This document shows, piece by piece, positions 45,972 to 54,900 of a stretch of 64,000 bases of DNA. The DNA is taken from positions 1-64,000 of the forward strand of contig JBILKR010000004.1 in the NCBI GenBank assembly GCA_044376575.1. The letters are read 5' to 3'. How positions within the stretch are numbered: the stretch's first letter is position 1; every line of letters starts with the position of its first letter. The stretch comes from BA4 sp044376575 (GTDB taxonomy: Bacteria; Bacteroidota; Bacteroidia; CAIKAF01). The notes beneath the pieces were generated by a model, which saw only the letters and a list, made by a program, of their open reading frames with translations, was not told the DNA's origin and did no database searches. The position numbers and the translations under genes are program-made.

Positions 45972-46061
45972 TTCCGGGCCTTCGAGAGCCTCAGGCACCG
46001 GAAGAATCTGTTTTCTGAGGCTCTCGAATATTACGGTGTCTGAGGCTCTCGAAGACCCGTA
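45972..46061. repeat. 90-bp REP-like repeat, right copy
   Basis: Same structure as the left copy, with all three cores intact. Hairpin 1 and hairpin 3 have stems of 9 bp with a single bulged base (A or T). It starts 28 bp upstream of the GIY-YIG start codon, so it also overlaps the likely promoter area of that gene. It ends 15 bp before the stop of the membrane-protein gene at 46077. Its last 45 bp recur inverted at 61123-61167. Confidence 0.9.
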
Positions 46062-46076
46062 ATAAATATAATAAAT

Positions 46077-47471
46077 CTACTTCAACGAATAAAATATCAC
46101 CACCTTATTGAAACCTGTTTTCAATTCTCCTTTTTTCTGGATAACGTAATAGTTGAGTATCACAAAATAGGAGACAAAAAATGGAAGCATGGGTGTTTTG
46201 TAGCGCACCAACGCTCCGAAGTTGGCTGTAGTTAACCCGGTAACAAAGGCCACCAAAATAAAAAACACAAAACAAAAGGCCAGGATGGGATGCTTGAAGG
46301 TTTCAGTAAATAAACGCTGGCGAAGTTTTACTAAGGAGTAGATAAAAAAGACAAGCAAGAATAAATTTTCAAGGGCAGAGACCAAAATAAATGGACTGCG
46401 TGCTTCCCATATATACGGACGAAATAATCCGGCATTAATGGCTGCCGGCGCTTTTGATGCTACCCCTGCCGGTGTGGGCTCGAAAGTGCCAATGTTAAAA
46501 CTATTTTTACCATATGATTCTTCACGCAATAAATCCTGTTGTATGATGGCGGCCTGTTTGAAGGCCTTGTCTGCAGCATAATAGCCCAATTGATCGGATG
46601 ATCCGATGTACAGGGAAAATAAGATTCCAAATATTCCTCCGAGCAAGATGGGCAATCCAAATACACGTAAAAAGAAGTTACTAATGCGTTGCACCCGCTC
46701 AAATGTAAACCAGATGGCTAATCCCGGTAACATTGCCAATAGCAAATAGGGCTTGATAACAAGTAAAAGGTAGGCCATCAGAACGGTCCAGATTAACACG
46801 TTGAATTTTCTGTTTTTCTGTGCAAAAATTTGATATGCACCCACTACGATGTGGCAGATGGCGAAGATGGAAATGGTATCTTTCATAATTCCAGATCCCC
46901 AAAAAAAGAAAGAAGGTAAAAATAAAAACGCCCATGCCAGTGGTCGAATTAACTCTGGGAACACATTGCAAAACATCTCATATACCTTCCAGATGGCTGT
47001 ATAGCAAATGTAGGCAAAGAGCAGTGTGGATGCCAGAAAAGAATTCCAGGTGAGGATGGCTGGAATACTGGCCATGCGAATCACATTAAAATTTTCTTCT
47101 TTGCGTACTAAGTGACTGGGTGGCCATAAAGTTTCATTGTTAAAATATGAGGCGTACTTCTCCCAGGTAATCTCGTTAAACATTAAATCTAAGTACTGCG
47201 AGGGTGACTCAAAAAATAAATTCCGCATAGCACAAGCCCCTGAAAAATAATCCATGGTATCGCCCCCTCCGTAATATAAAAGATACACTCCGGCAAATGC
47301 AAATCCTCCCATGAGTTTAATAAATAATCCCGGCACATAAAATCGGTAATTGGGTTGTACGGTTTGACGGTTGCGTTGACGAATGTATCCAAACCCGAGA
47401 AAAATAATTAACAATACGAACGATAACCCTAAATCAAGAAAAGAAATTGTTTGAAATGCGTATTGTATCAT
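46077..47471 (-). CDS. Polytopic membrane protein of the polysaccharide locus
   Basis: A 464-residue protein with about 10 hydrophobic segments (for example 10-28, 48-67, 135-155, 170-195, 230-255, 265-290, 375-395, 405-425, 430-450). A large loop lies between about 68 and 130 and another between 295 and 370. The conserved-looking FFFWGSGIMKDTIS recalls polysaccharide polymerase-type proteins, in which such a segment precedes a helix. It is the last gene of the locus on this strand. It may be a Wzy-like polymerase, or another membrane glycosyltransferase; the assignment is not certain. Confidence 0.6.
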   Translation of the reverse strand: MIQYAFQTISFLDLGLSFVLLIIFLGFGYIRQRNRQTVQPNYRFYVPGLFIKLMGGFAFAGVYLLYYGGGDTMDYFSGACAMRNLFFESPSQYLDLMFNEITWEKYASYFNNETLWPPSHLVRKEENFNVIRMASIPAILTWNSFLASTLLFAYICYTAIWKVYEMFCNVFPELIRPLAWAFLFLPSFFFWGSGIMKDTISIFAICHIVVGAYQIFAQKNRKFNVLIWTVLMAYLLLVIKPYLLLAMLPGLAIWFTFERVQRISNFFLRVFGLPILLGGIFGILFSLYIGSSDQLGYYAADKAFKQAAIIQQDLLREESYGKNSFNIGTFEPTPAGVASKAPAAINAGLFRPYIWEARSPFILVSALENLFLLVFFIYSLVKLRQRLFTETFKHPILAFCFVFFILVAFVTGLTTANFGALVRYKTPMLPFFVSYFVILNYYVIQKKGELKTGFNKVVIFYSLK

Positions 47472-47512
47472 TATTATTGAATTTTTTCTAAAATTAGTTT
47501 TTATTCAATAAG

Positions 47513-48856
47513 TTAAATTAAATAATCTTTAGAGTTCCTAATCTCATAAATAATTTCAGCCAATTTACCGGCTTGATATTTTCGGGAATATTCTTCGACG
47601 TGTTGGGTATGGCAGACGATGGATCCTGTGCGATCGAATTCTTCGTGGAGATCTTTCCATACATCATACAACTGATCAGCATTTTCTACGATTACCCCAG
47701 CATGGGTAGATTGGATAAGCTCTTCCTGTGGGCGGTGAGTAGCATCCAGCTCATGCACTTTGTAATATTTTTCTTTTAATGAATTGGCTTCTGCATCATT
47801 TGAAAAACAAAAAATTATTTTTCGTTGCAATGCCAGGTAATCATAAATTTTTGTGCCGATTATTGAATAATAATTAAATAGTAGAAAAGCATTTAAAGAG
47901 GCAAGCTTATTCAATAAGATATCATTGGGTGTTTTATTATGGAATATAATTTTATTTTTTATGTATGGATAATGTAAATCTATCTCTTCAGCTATTTCAT
48001 TTTGGATATTTATTCCCCAAAAAGAAACTTCAATATTATATTCAGGGTTATCTAAATAGAATTTATTTAAAACACGTAAAAAAGTTCTCCATGGATGGTA
48101 TGGATAAATAGTACCTATAAAGCCAATTTTCAATATATCTTTAGAAGATATGATGTTTTTACCGATTTGTAGAGCATTTAAATCATATCCGTTTCTGATT
48201 ATATATACAAGTTTTGTTTTATTAATTTGCTTGATTTTTTTTTCGAAGAATTCAGATACTGTTGTAATGGTTTCAGCATCTTTTGTATATTTTTTTTCTA
48301 AAAATAAATTCCAACGTTTTAAATAAGTTTGGTATCGTTCATTGTTCTGACTCCAGGGGTCGCGATAATCTGCGATAAACGGGATGTTATATTTCTTGCT
48401 AAGCATTGAAGCATACCTAAATAGTATAAAAGGATCTCCGGTGGCAATAATTGCATCTACTTTATTATTTTTTAAATATTCATCTGCTCCACGATAAATT
48501 GTTTTTTTTGATCCAATCATAAAAAACCATTGAAGTATTTCATAAGTGCCTGTAATTATTTTTCTAACAGGAACTAAATTTTGCTCGCCAAATTTGAGCA
48601 TGATTTTATTTGCCAGAGTAGGGGTATACGGAGCTTTTATTATCGTACCGAATTTAGTATGTTCAATCTCATTTTTATTTGATGTACCCGGTGTAATATA
48701 ATCCATTTTACTTCCATGAACATTTGTCCATTGTCTTGTTACAACGATGGGATATACATTAAAATCCTTTAGATACTTATACCAACTATATGGACGCAAC
48801 CCCCCTACAGAAACATAAGGAGGAAAGTCATAGGCGAGGATTAAGAGTTTTTTCAT
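47513..48856 (-). CDS. Glycosyltransferase family 4-like protein
   Basis: A 447-residue GT-B enzyme. It starts LLILAYDFPPYVSVGGLRPY, the usual N-terminal nucleotide-sugar fold of GT4, and the C-terminal half has KIGFIGTIYPYHPWRTF. Residues in the middle (ADYRDPWSQNNERY) resemble acceptor-binding segments of GT4 members that act on polysaccharides. The sugar donor is unknown. It lies 41 bp upstream of the membrane-protein gene, and the next gene upstream (48957, +) is divergent, so these two form a separate small unit. Confidence 0.85.
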   Translation of the reverse strand: MKKLLILAYDFPPYVSVGGLRPYSWYKYLKDFNVYPIVVTRQWTNVHGSKMDYITPGTSNKNEIEHTKFGTIIKAPYTPTLANKIMLKFGEQNLVPVRKIITGTYEILQWFFMIGSKKTIYRGADEYLKNNKVDAIIATGDPFILFRYASMLSKKYNIPFIADYRDPWSQNNERYQTYLKRWNLFLEKKYTKDAETITTVSEFFEKKIKQINKTKLVYIIRNGYDLNALQIGKNIISSKDILKIGFIGTIYPYHPWRTFLRVLNKFYLDNPEYNIEVSFWGINIQNEIAEEIDLHYPYIKNKIIFHNKTPNDILLNKLASLNAFLLFNYYSIIGTKIYDYLALQRKIIFCFSNDAEANSLKEKYYKVHELDATHRPQEELIQSTHAGVIVENADQLYDVWKDLHEEFDRTGSIVCHTQHVEEYSRKYQAGKLAEIIYEIRNSKDYLI

Positions 48857-48926
48857 GAATATATTGCAAAGAAACAGTTTTTTAGGTAATTTTAAATGCC
48901 GGTATTAACTTGAATTTGAAGATTCG

Positions 48927-48934
48927 TATCTTTG
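48927..48934 (+). promoter_or_regulatory. -7 motif TATCTTTG upstream of the lone + strand gene
   Basis: Exact TAnnTTTG match 22 bp before the ATG at 48957. A TTTG lies too close for a -33 element. Confidence 0.45.
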
Positions 48935-48956
48935 TTCAAGGAGATGTTTGTTCTTG

Positions 48957-49811
48957 ATGAATTTATACACCACTTTTTACCACGAAAATAATCATGCTAG
49001 AATAGCAGAATATCTTCAATGTCTTCAAAAAAATATTGAAAATCGACTTATTAAAAGGATTATTATCCTTATTGAAGAAGAGACTGTGCTACCTTTGGAG
49101 CACCCCAAAATTAAAATTATCAACCTTTCTAAGCGATCTACTTTTCTGGATTTCTTTCTAATCATCAATGAAAATACTTCGCAAGAGGAAATTAACATCA
49201 TCGCCAATACCGATATTTATTTTGATGACACACTCGCTCTGGCTATAAAGATTGCACAAATGGAAGTTTATGCCTTGAATCGCTGGGATGTTTTAGATGA
49301 GAATCGTGTGCGGTTATTTGCAAAATACTCAACTGGTGACACATGGATATTCAGAGGAAAGGTTGAAGTACCAGTTATAGATTATTACCTTGGTCAATTG
49401 GGTTGTGACAATAAACTCCTATATGATCTAAAAAAAGCAGGATACCGAATATTAAATCCTTCGCTTTCTATTCGTTCCTATCACGTTCATGGAAGTAATG
49501 TACGGGGTGAATTATCTGATCCTAAAAAGAACAATCGTATACCGGCTCCTTATGTGTATTCAATTCCTGCTTTTATTAGTGTTATGGATGCTCAAAGAAT
49601 ACTATTTAAATATGGTCTCGTTTACCTAATTAAATTATTTTTGGTGAGACGTTCGATCCGTTTTCAATATTATTACGATCGAAAAAACAACGTGATTGAG
49701 CATGCGTATGAATTAATCGATTCGGTTAACTATAAACCATGGAAATATTGGTATTTTCATGACTTCAAGCTTCCATTCAAGCGATTTAATCGATTTAAAA
49801 GTAATAATTGA
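48957..49811 (+). CDS. Putative glycosyltransferase-like protein of the polysaccharide locus
   Basis: A 284-residue protein; I take the ATG at 48957 over TTG at 48948 (MNLYTTFYHENNHARIAEY). Segments such as IIANTDIYFDDTL (an N-x-D-x-Y-F-D motif) and ALNRWDV recall GT-A folds in which the DxD-like motif binds the nucleotide sugar. Similar proteins occur in Bacteroidota capsule and O-antigen loci. It is the only + strand gene inside the - strand locus, and it converges with the GT4 gene at 49817 (5-bp gap). Enzymatic activity is inference. Confidence 0.65.
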   Translation: MNLYTTFYHENNHARIAEYLQCLQKNIENRLIKRIIILIEEETVLPLEHPKIKIINLSKRSTFLDFFLIINENTSQEEINIIANTDIYFDDTLALAIKIAQMEVYALNRWDVLDENRVRLFAKYSTGDTWIFRGKVEVPVIDYYLGQLGCDNKLLYDLKKAGYRILNPSLSIRSYHVHGSNVRGELSDPKKNNRIPAPYVYSIPAFISVMDAQRILFKYGLVYLIKLFLVRRSIRFQYYYDRKNNVIEHAYELIDSVNYKPWKYWYFHDFKLPFKRFNRFKSNN

Positions 49812-49816
49812 TTTAA

Positions 49817-50998
49817 TTAATTCTGATTCAAAATCTCCGAATAGATTTTTTCTAATTTCAAACCAATTACGGATTCAGAAAATTTATTATATGTTAATTC
49901 TCGAATCTTATGAGGATTATATTTTTCATAGTTGACTTGGATTTCTATTAGCGCTTTTGCTAACTCATTTACATGACTCTCACAAATGATACCTGTTTCT
50001 TTAGTTACAATATCGCGTACACCCCCGCTATCTGTAACGACAACTGGTTTGCCAATGGCTTGAGCTTCAGCTACCGTTAATCCAAATGTCTCCAATCTAC
50101 TTACACTGATTAGCACATGGTGTTGTTTAATTTGCTTCAACACTTCAGTTCGGGATAAATGGGGGAGAAATTTAACTGAATCCTGTAAATTGAGCGTTCG
50201 AGTTATTCCAATTAATTTTTCTTTTTCTGGCCCTTCCCCTGCGATAGTTAGTTGTGCACGTGGATACAATTTCACCACTTCTTTCCAGCCTTGCAGTAGT
50301 AATTCATTTCCTTTTCTTGAATGGAGACGACTGATTACAAGATACCGAAAAGGATTACTTTCAAAATGATTTATTTCTACTTCAAAAAAAACGGAAGCTA
50401 CTATGTTGTTCAATACTTCAATATTGCTAGAAGGAGAAATCGAATATTGTATTAAGGTTTTTTCTAATGCAAATTTACTGACGAAAAGTGTTTTACTTGC
50501 ATTCAAAAGTACTTCCTGAATAATCTTTCGATCTGCTTTAGAATATTGTTCAGGCTGTGCAATTAATCCAGAAGTGTGTTCCGTATGAACAAATGGAATT
50601 TGGTATTTTTGGGATAACTTCAATCCGATGTATCCTCCCATAAATAAGGCATGACTGTGAATGATATCAAAGTTATTAATAGAGATGGAATATTTTTGTA
50701 AAGCTTTCTTTGTTCTGTGAAATAAGTATTTGTATGCTAGTGTTCTGCAACCTGGAATCAAAGGCTTTACGCCAATGCGAATGACTTCACAGGCTTTCCA
50801 GGTTTCTTTGTGAATATAATTTTTATTTTTAAAACTCTCTCTAAAATTACCAAGCAAGTATGGGTGAAGAATGGTTATTTTATGTCCTAATTTTTGAAGC
50901 ATTTCAACCTGTTCTTCGATAAATGAACCTTCGGTCGGATTTTTGTGGCTGGGATACCAGGCAGCAACAATTAAGATATTAAGTGTTTGATTTTTCAT
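49817..50998 (-). CDS. Glycosyltransferase family 4
   Basis: A 393-residue GT-B glycosyltransferase. The ATG at 50998 is the preferred start; the in-frame TTG at 51007 would overlap the upstream gene further. It has NILIVAAWYPSHKNPTEGSF near the start, a DIIHSHALFMGGYIG acceptor segment, and the donor-site ETFGLTVAEAQAIGKPVV with the conserved E-x7-E of GT4. It overlaps the upstream GT2 gene by 20 bp, so the two are coupled. Confidence 0.9.
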   Translation of the reverse strand: MKNQTLNILIVAAWYPSHKNPTEGSFIEEQVEMLQKLGHKITILHPYLLGNFRESFKNKNYIHKETWKACEVIRIGVKPLIPGCRTLAYKYLFHRTKKALQKYSISINNFDIIHSHALFMGGYIGLKLSQKYQIPFVHTEHTSGLIAQPEQYSKADRKIIQEVLLNASKTLFVSKFALEKTLIQYSISPSSNIEVLNNIVASVFFEVEINHFESNPFRYLVISRLHSRKGNELLLQGWKEVVKLYPRAQLTIAGEGPEKEKLIGITRTLNLQDSVKFLPHLSRTEVLKQIKQHHVLISVSRLETFGLTVAEAQAIGKPVVVTDSGGVRDIVTKETGIICESHVNELAKALIEIQVNYEKYNPHKIRELTYNKFSESVIGLKLEKIYSEILNQN

Positions 50999-51902
50999 GA
51001 ATACCAATACCCAGTTTGTTTAAAAATATTTTTGGAATTTCTTTTATATAATATACAGATGGGTAATTTAAAAAACCCTTAAATATTATAATTGATGAGA
51101 CTAAAATTTGTTTATTCTGCCTTGCCTGATATAAGTACATTTGGTATTTAGTATGAATATATTTTTTAAATTCTCGTAAACTTAACTGATCTTTAAATAA
51201 ATTATAATGGTTAATCTGTAAATCTCTTATCGCTTGAATATAAAAATAGATGTCACATATTTTTACTTTATGAAAACCAGACCTAACGCTACTTTCATTA
51301 TGTATTATCTGAATTGCGGTGTAACTTTTTATTTGTTTTACAGGATGTTTTGCAGCAATTCTCATCCAAAGGTGTGTGTCTTCCCATATTCTGAATCTTG
51401 GATCAAACCTATTCTCAATTAAAATAGAATTATGTACACATACAGAATTAATTAATATAAATTTATTCCAAATTTCTAATAATACATTATTAGCTTCAGT
51501 ATCAATTAGAGGATGTTTTGAATACACACCTTCATCATTTATTAAATTGCCAGTTATAATTAAACTTGGCACATTCGATTTGATAATTTCTTTATGTAAA
51601 ATTTCTAAATGTGTTTTTAAATACAAATCATCACTGTCTAGAAAGCAAACCCATTCTCCTTTAGCGATATCAATTCCTTTGTTTCGTGCGGCACTTCGTT
51701 CGGAATTATTTTGATATGTGTATTTAATTCTGGGATCATTAAATGAAGTACATACTTTATAAGTATCATCGGTTGAGCCGTCATCTATTATTACTAGTTC
51801 CCATTCTTCATAGGTTTGACCTAAAACACTTTGAATGGCATTCTCAATGTATGAAGCTCGATTAAAGGTTGGAACGATAATTGAAAAGAAAGGTTTATTC
51901 AA
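50979..51902 (-). CDS. Glycosyltransferase family 2
   Basis: A 307-residue GT-A enzyme. The start FFSIIVPTFNRASYIENAI, the nucleotide-binding DDGSTDDT and the DxD in CFLDSDDLYLK (about 90-96) are clear. It adds one sugar residue to the repeat unit; sugar unknown. It overlaps the next gene by 20 bp and lies 1 bp after the upstream gene. Confidence 0.93.
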   Translation of the reverse strand: MNKPFFSIIVPTFNRASYIENAIQSVLGQTYEEWELVIIDDGSTDDTYKVCTSFNDPRIKYTYQNNSERSAARNKGIDIAKGEWVCFLDSDDLYLKTHLEILHKEIIKSNVPSLIITGNLINDEGVYSKHPLIDTEANNVLLEIWNKFILINSVCVHNSILIENRFDPRFRIWEDTHLWMRIAAKHPVKQIKSYTAIQIIHNESSVRSGFHKVKICDIYFYIQAIRDLQINHYNLFKDQLSLREFKKYIHTKYQMYLYQARQNKQILVSSIIIFKGFLNYPSVYYIKEIPKIFLNKLGIGIHEKSNT

Positions 51903-51903
51903 C

Positions 51904-53070
51904 TTATAATTTATTTATTAATTGAAAATAAACAGATGCATAATTAGTATAACAGCTGCTTAATTGAAATTTTCTTAAATCTAAATTTGTTTTGGTGTCA
52001 ACCAATATTAAATCTTTCACTTCATTCAGTTCATTAAATTTAATTAAATTATAGATTTTATTCTTAATAAATCCTGTTTCTCTTGAAGCAATTGGTGTCC
52101 CAGCCATCAAAGATTCTGCAATAGTCAGACCAAAACTTTCTTCTGCTGAATTGGATATGGTGAGGTCAGCTGCGTTGTACCATTCATTGAGCTCTTTTTG
52201 GTCTTTAATCTCACCCGCATAACGAACGTTTGAAAGTTCAGGAGCCAATGGATCTTTTTTGCCAATAAAAGCAAATAATAATTCAGGTTGCTGGGCGGCA
52301 AATCTCAGTAACTCTTCAAAGCCTTTTAATTTCCGTTTTAAGTCACTTGCTACAGAGAGAATAATTTTTTGATCAACAGGTAAATTTAATTTTATTCGAC
52401 AAGCTATTTTATCCATTGGATGAAAGATTTGGTCTGGAATGCCATGATAGATCGTAGTGTGAGGGAACATACCTAATACATCAGATTGCTGAGATAAAGA
52501 AGTATATAGTTCAGAAGGGCCTACAACATAAATGTTCGCATTTGCTAACCATTTCTTTTTTTTCTTTTTTATTTTTTCTTCTAATCTCATTCCCTCCTGC
52601 GGAAAATTTGTGGCACAATGTAAGATTCCCGAAAACGGATTCCTATCGTGCAGGGTCCATACTATCGGTTTTCGATTTTTTCGGAAAAAGGTAGGCCAGT
52701 TTAAAAAGCGCGATGGCCAATGTAAATGAATTATATCGGCCTCTTGATATAACGGATCTAAGGTTAAATCAAAAGGCGAATAAGGTATTGTAATGGCGTC
52801 ATTCGGATGAGGAATTAAGCGATGTAAATGTTCGTATTTTTTATTAATTAAGTACCCTTTCAAGTATAAATGCCATAGCTTTCTAATGAATGTTTTATAT
52901 ATCCTGCGGTGTGAATAATAGTGTAAATGAGGGGGATGTTTTTTTGTTAGATTAAGACAAAGATATTTAGATTCGACACCTTGTCTCAGTAATTCTTCAT
53001 GCAAATACATGGATGCGATGGCGGCACCTCCAGAGTCACTGAAATTAATGTGTAAGATTTTAATGGACAT
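51904..53070 (-). CDS. Glycosyltransferase family 4-like
   Basis: A 388-residue GT-B protein. The N-terminal segment HINFSDSGGAAIASMYLHEEL, the HLHWPSRFLNWPTFF region and the donor-binding AEESFGLTIAESLMAGTPI place it in GT4. A KKKKKK run (about residue 170) may help contact the membrane. It overlaps the upstream gene by 11 bp. Confidence 0.9.
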   Translation of the reverse strand: MSIKILHINFSDSGGAAIASMYLHEELLRQGVESKYLCLNLTKKHPPHLHYYSHRRIYKTFIRKLWHLYLKGYLINKKYEHLHRLIPHPNDAITIPYSPFDLTLDPLYQEADIIHLHWPSRFLNWPTFFRKNRKPIVWTLHDRNPFSGILHCATNFPQEGMRLEEKIKKKKKKWLANANIYVVGPSELYTSLSQQSDVLGMFPHTTIYHGIPDQIFHPMDKIACRIKLNLPVDQKIILSVASDLKRKLKGFEELLRFAAQQPELLFAFIGKKDPLAPELSNVRYAGEIKDQKELNEWYNAADLTISNSAEESFGLTIAESLMAGTPIASRETGFIKNKIYNLIKFNELNEVKDLILVDTKTNLDLRKFQLSSCYTNYASVYFQLINKL

Positions 53071-54040
53071 TGGTTAATTGAGCGATAATTTTTCGAATCG
53101 TAATTTGCTTCGACCTAAACCGCTTGCGTTCTTCAATAAGTTTTTCCAGGTAACCTTCTCTATAAGCATTTGATAGGTCTGCATTTTTATCGGATTTTTT
53201 TATCGGATTTTTTATAAAGTACCATCGTTGCATTAAGTATGCTTTCCACCAGTTTACTTCGTGCTTAAGCGTATTTATTTCTCCGCGTTTGTAGTACCAG
53301 TCTATAATTACGTTGGCATGTCCAAATCCGCTATAAAGCCGTTTTAAATATTCTATATTCAAACGATTTGAAGGGATGGCATGCTTTAAGTAAAGTCGGT
53401 TATCATATTTCCATCGGTAACCGCATAGACGAAGTAAATAGCAGATTTCTGTATCTCCACCGGAGCTGAGTTCTTTACCGGTGCGGTCACTGAGTAAACT
53501 TTCAAAATTCAAATGATAAAGACGTTTTAAAAATTCCGCTCGCAATACGAGTCCTGCTCCCCAGGGGACAATGCGATCTTCGAGATAGCAACTTTCCATT
53601 CCTTCATGACCGCAGGCATAGGACGTAAGATGTTGTTTTATTCGATCAGGCAAATGTCCTTCAATTAATGCGTCATTAAATCCACACAATGCTCCTATCA
53701 TTGTATCCTTCGCCATAATTTGAACGGCTTGTTGAATATAGTCCGGAGAAAGGTGATTATCATCGTCACAAAATAAGATCAATTCTCCCTTTGCTTCAAC
53801 AATACCCTTTTTTCTTGCGGCACTGAGCCCCGGTGTTTTTTCTTCAACAATAAAAAAGGGGATGGAGTTGCTATAGGTATTCCAAGTTTTTCTTGCCATC
53901 TCAGAAGTGTTATCTGAAGAGTTATTATCGACAAGAATGATTTCCCACGGATACTCAGTTTGCTGAGAAGATAAGGCGCTCAGGGTAGGTTCTATTCGTG
54001 TAGCACTATTGTAGCAGCAAAGAATTATACTGAGTTTCAT
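53060..54040 (-). CDS. Glycosyltransferase family 2
   Basis: A 326-residue GT-A enzyme with SIILCCYNSATRIEPTLSAL, the ILVDNNSSDNT motif, the DxD-type LFCDDDNHLSPDY and the PWGAGLVLRAEFL segment of the acceptor face. The C-terminal tail is basic and not conserved. It overlaps the FkbM gene upstream by 4 bp and the GT4 gene downstream by 11 bp. Confidence 0.93.
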   Translation of the reverse strand: MKLSIILCCYNSATRIEPTLSALSSQQTEYPWEIILVDNNSSDNTSEMARKTWNTYSNSIPFFIVEEKTPGLSAARKKGIVEAKGELILFCDDDNHLSPDYIQQAVQIMAKDTMIGALCGFNDALIEGHLPDRIKQHLTSYACGHEGMESCYLEDRIVPWGAGLVLRAEFLKRLYHLNFESLLSDRTGKELSSGGDTEICYLLRLCGYRWKYDNRLYLKHAIPSNRLNIEYLKRLYSGFGHANVIIDWYYKRGEINTLKHEVNWWKAYLMQRWYFIKNPIKKSDKNADLSNAYREGYLEKLIEERKRFRSKQITIRKIIAQLTNVH

Positions 54041-54900
54041 TTCTTCATAAACTTTTTATTCAGAAAGAGTGTTAGCTCTCCCAGTTTTTTAATCTCAAAT
54101 TCGTTTTCAATTAATAATTGATAAATATCTTGACGATTACCAGCTTCGTCGTGAATTTCCATAATCACTGCACGTATTTTTTTTAAGCAATTAACATTTT
54201 CTATGCTGTTTAAAAATACTTCAAACTCACTCCCTTCAATATCGATCTTTAAAATGTCAATTTCTTGTAAATTGAAATGATCAAAAAGGTACTGAACAGA
54301 TATTGCTTTTACAGGTCCACTCGGATCTTCAATGGTTCGAATTGACCATTCCTTGCCGTCACGAAAGTTCATATCAAAACGGATGGAGGTATCATTTGAC
54401 CATAAGGCTGCGGGTACTACCTCGAAAGATGACAAGTTTGATGTAAGATTCTTTTTCAAGAGTTGTGTTGTTTCCGGGAAAGGCTCCAAAGCGATTAACC
54501 GACTGTTTTCAAGGCCCTCAAATCGTGAAAGATAAATAGCAGAACATCCATTGTTGGCGCCGGCATCCACGATCACAGGTTCATGATTTAGTTTCAACTC
54601 CCGAAGAATAATCTCTAATGGTTCTTTATATTCCTCTCTGAGAAAGATCTGATCAAACACTTGAAGGTCGGAACTGCTTTTTCGGAGATATATTATTCTT
54701 CCTGAAAAATATATGTTGAAATAGGATGAAAAGAACTTAGCATTGATTTTTACAATGAAAGGATCTATTTTCTTAGCCAATTGAATATCTATATCCAATT
54801 TTTTAAAAACTTCAGAATTTCGATTTAAGAAATAATGGAATATATAAAGAAACGCGTAATGCCAACGATGAATAAAACAAAGCAAGTATAGCTTTTTCAT
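54037..54900 (-). CDS. FkbM family methyltransferase
   Basis: A 287-residue SAM-dependent O-methyltransferase. The SAM motif is VIVDAGANNGCSAIYLSRF, followed by ALEPFPETTQLLKKNL and ILKIDIEGSEFEVFL, the FkbM signature. It probably methylates a sugar hydroxyl in the polysaccharide. It overlaps both neighbours by 4 bp. A second FkbM protein is encoded one gene upstream. Confidence 0.92.
   Translation of the reverse strand: MKKLYLLCFIHRWHYAFLYIFHYFLNRNSEVFKKLDIDIQLAKKIDPFIVKINAKFFSSYFNIYFSGRIIYLRKSSSDLQVFDQIFLREEYKEPLEIILRELKLNHEPVIVDAGANNGCSAIYLSRFEGLENSRLIALEPFPETTQLLKKNLTSNLSSFEVVPAALWSNDTSIRFDMNFRDGKEWSIRTIEDPSGPVKAISVQYLFDHFNLQEIDILKIDIEGSEFEVFLNSIENVNCLKKIRAVIMEIHDEAGNRQDIYQLLIENEFEIKKLGELTLFLNKKFMKK

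Noticed and set aside
41774..46061. Core repeats as a CRISPR array
   Set aside because: Copies vary in orientation and spacing, occur at separate loci, and no cas genes are present.
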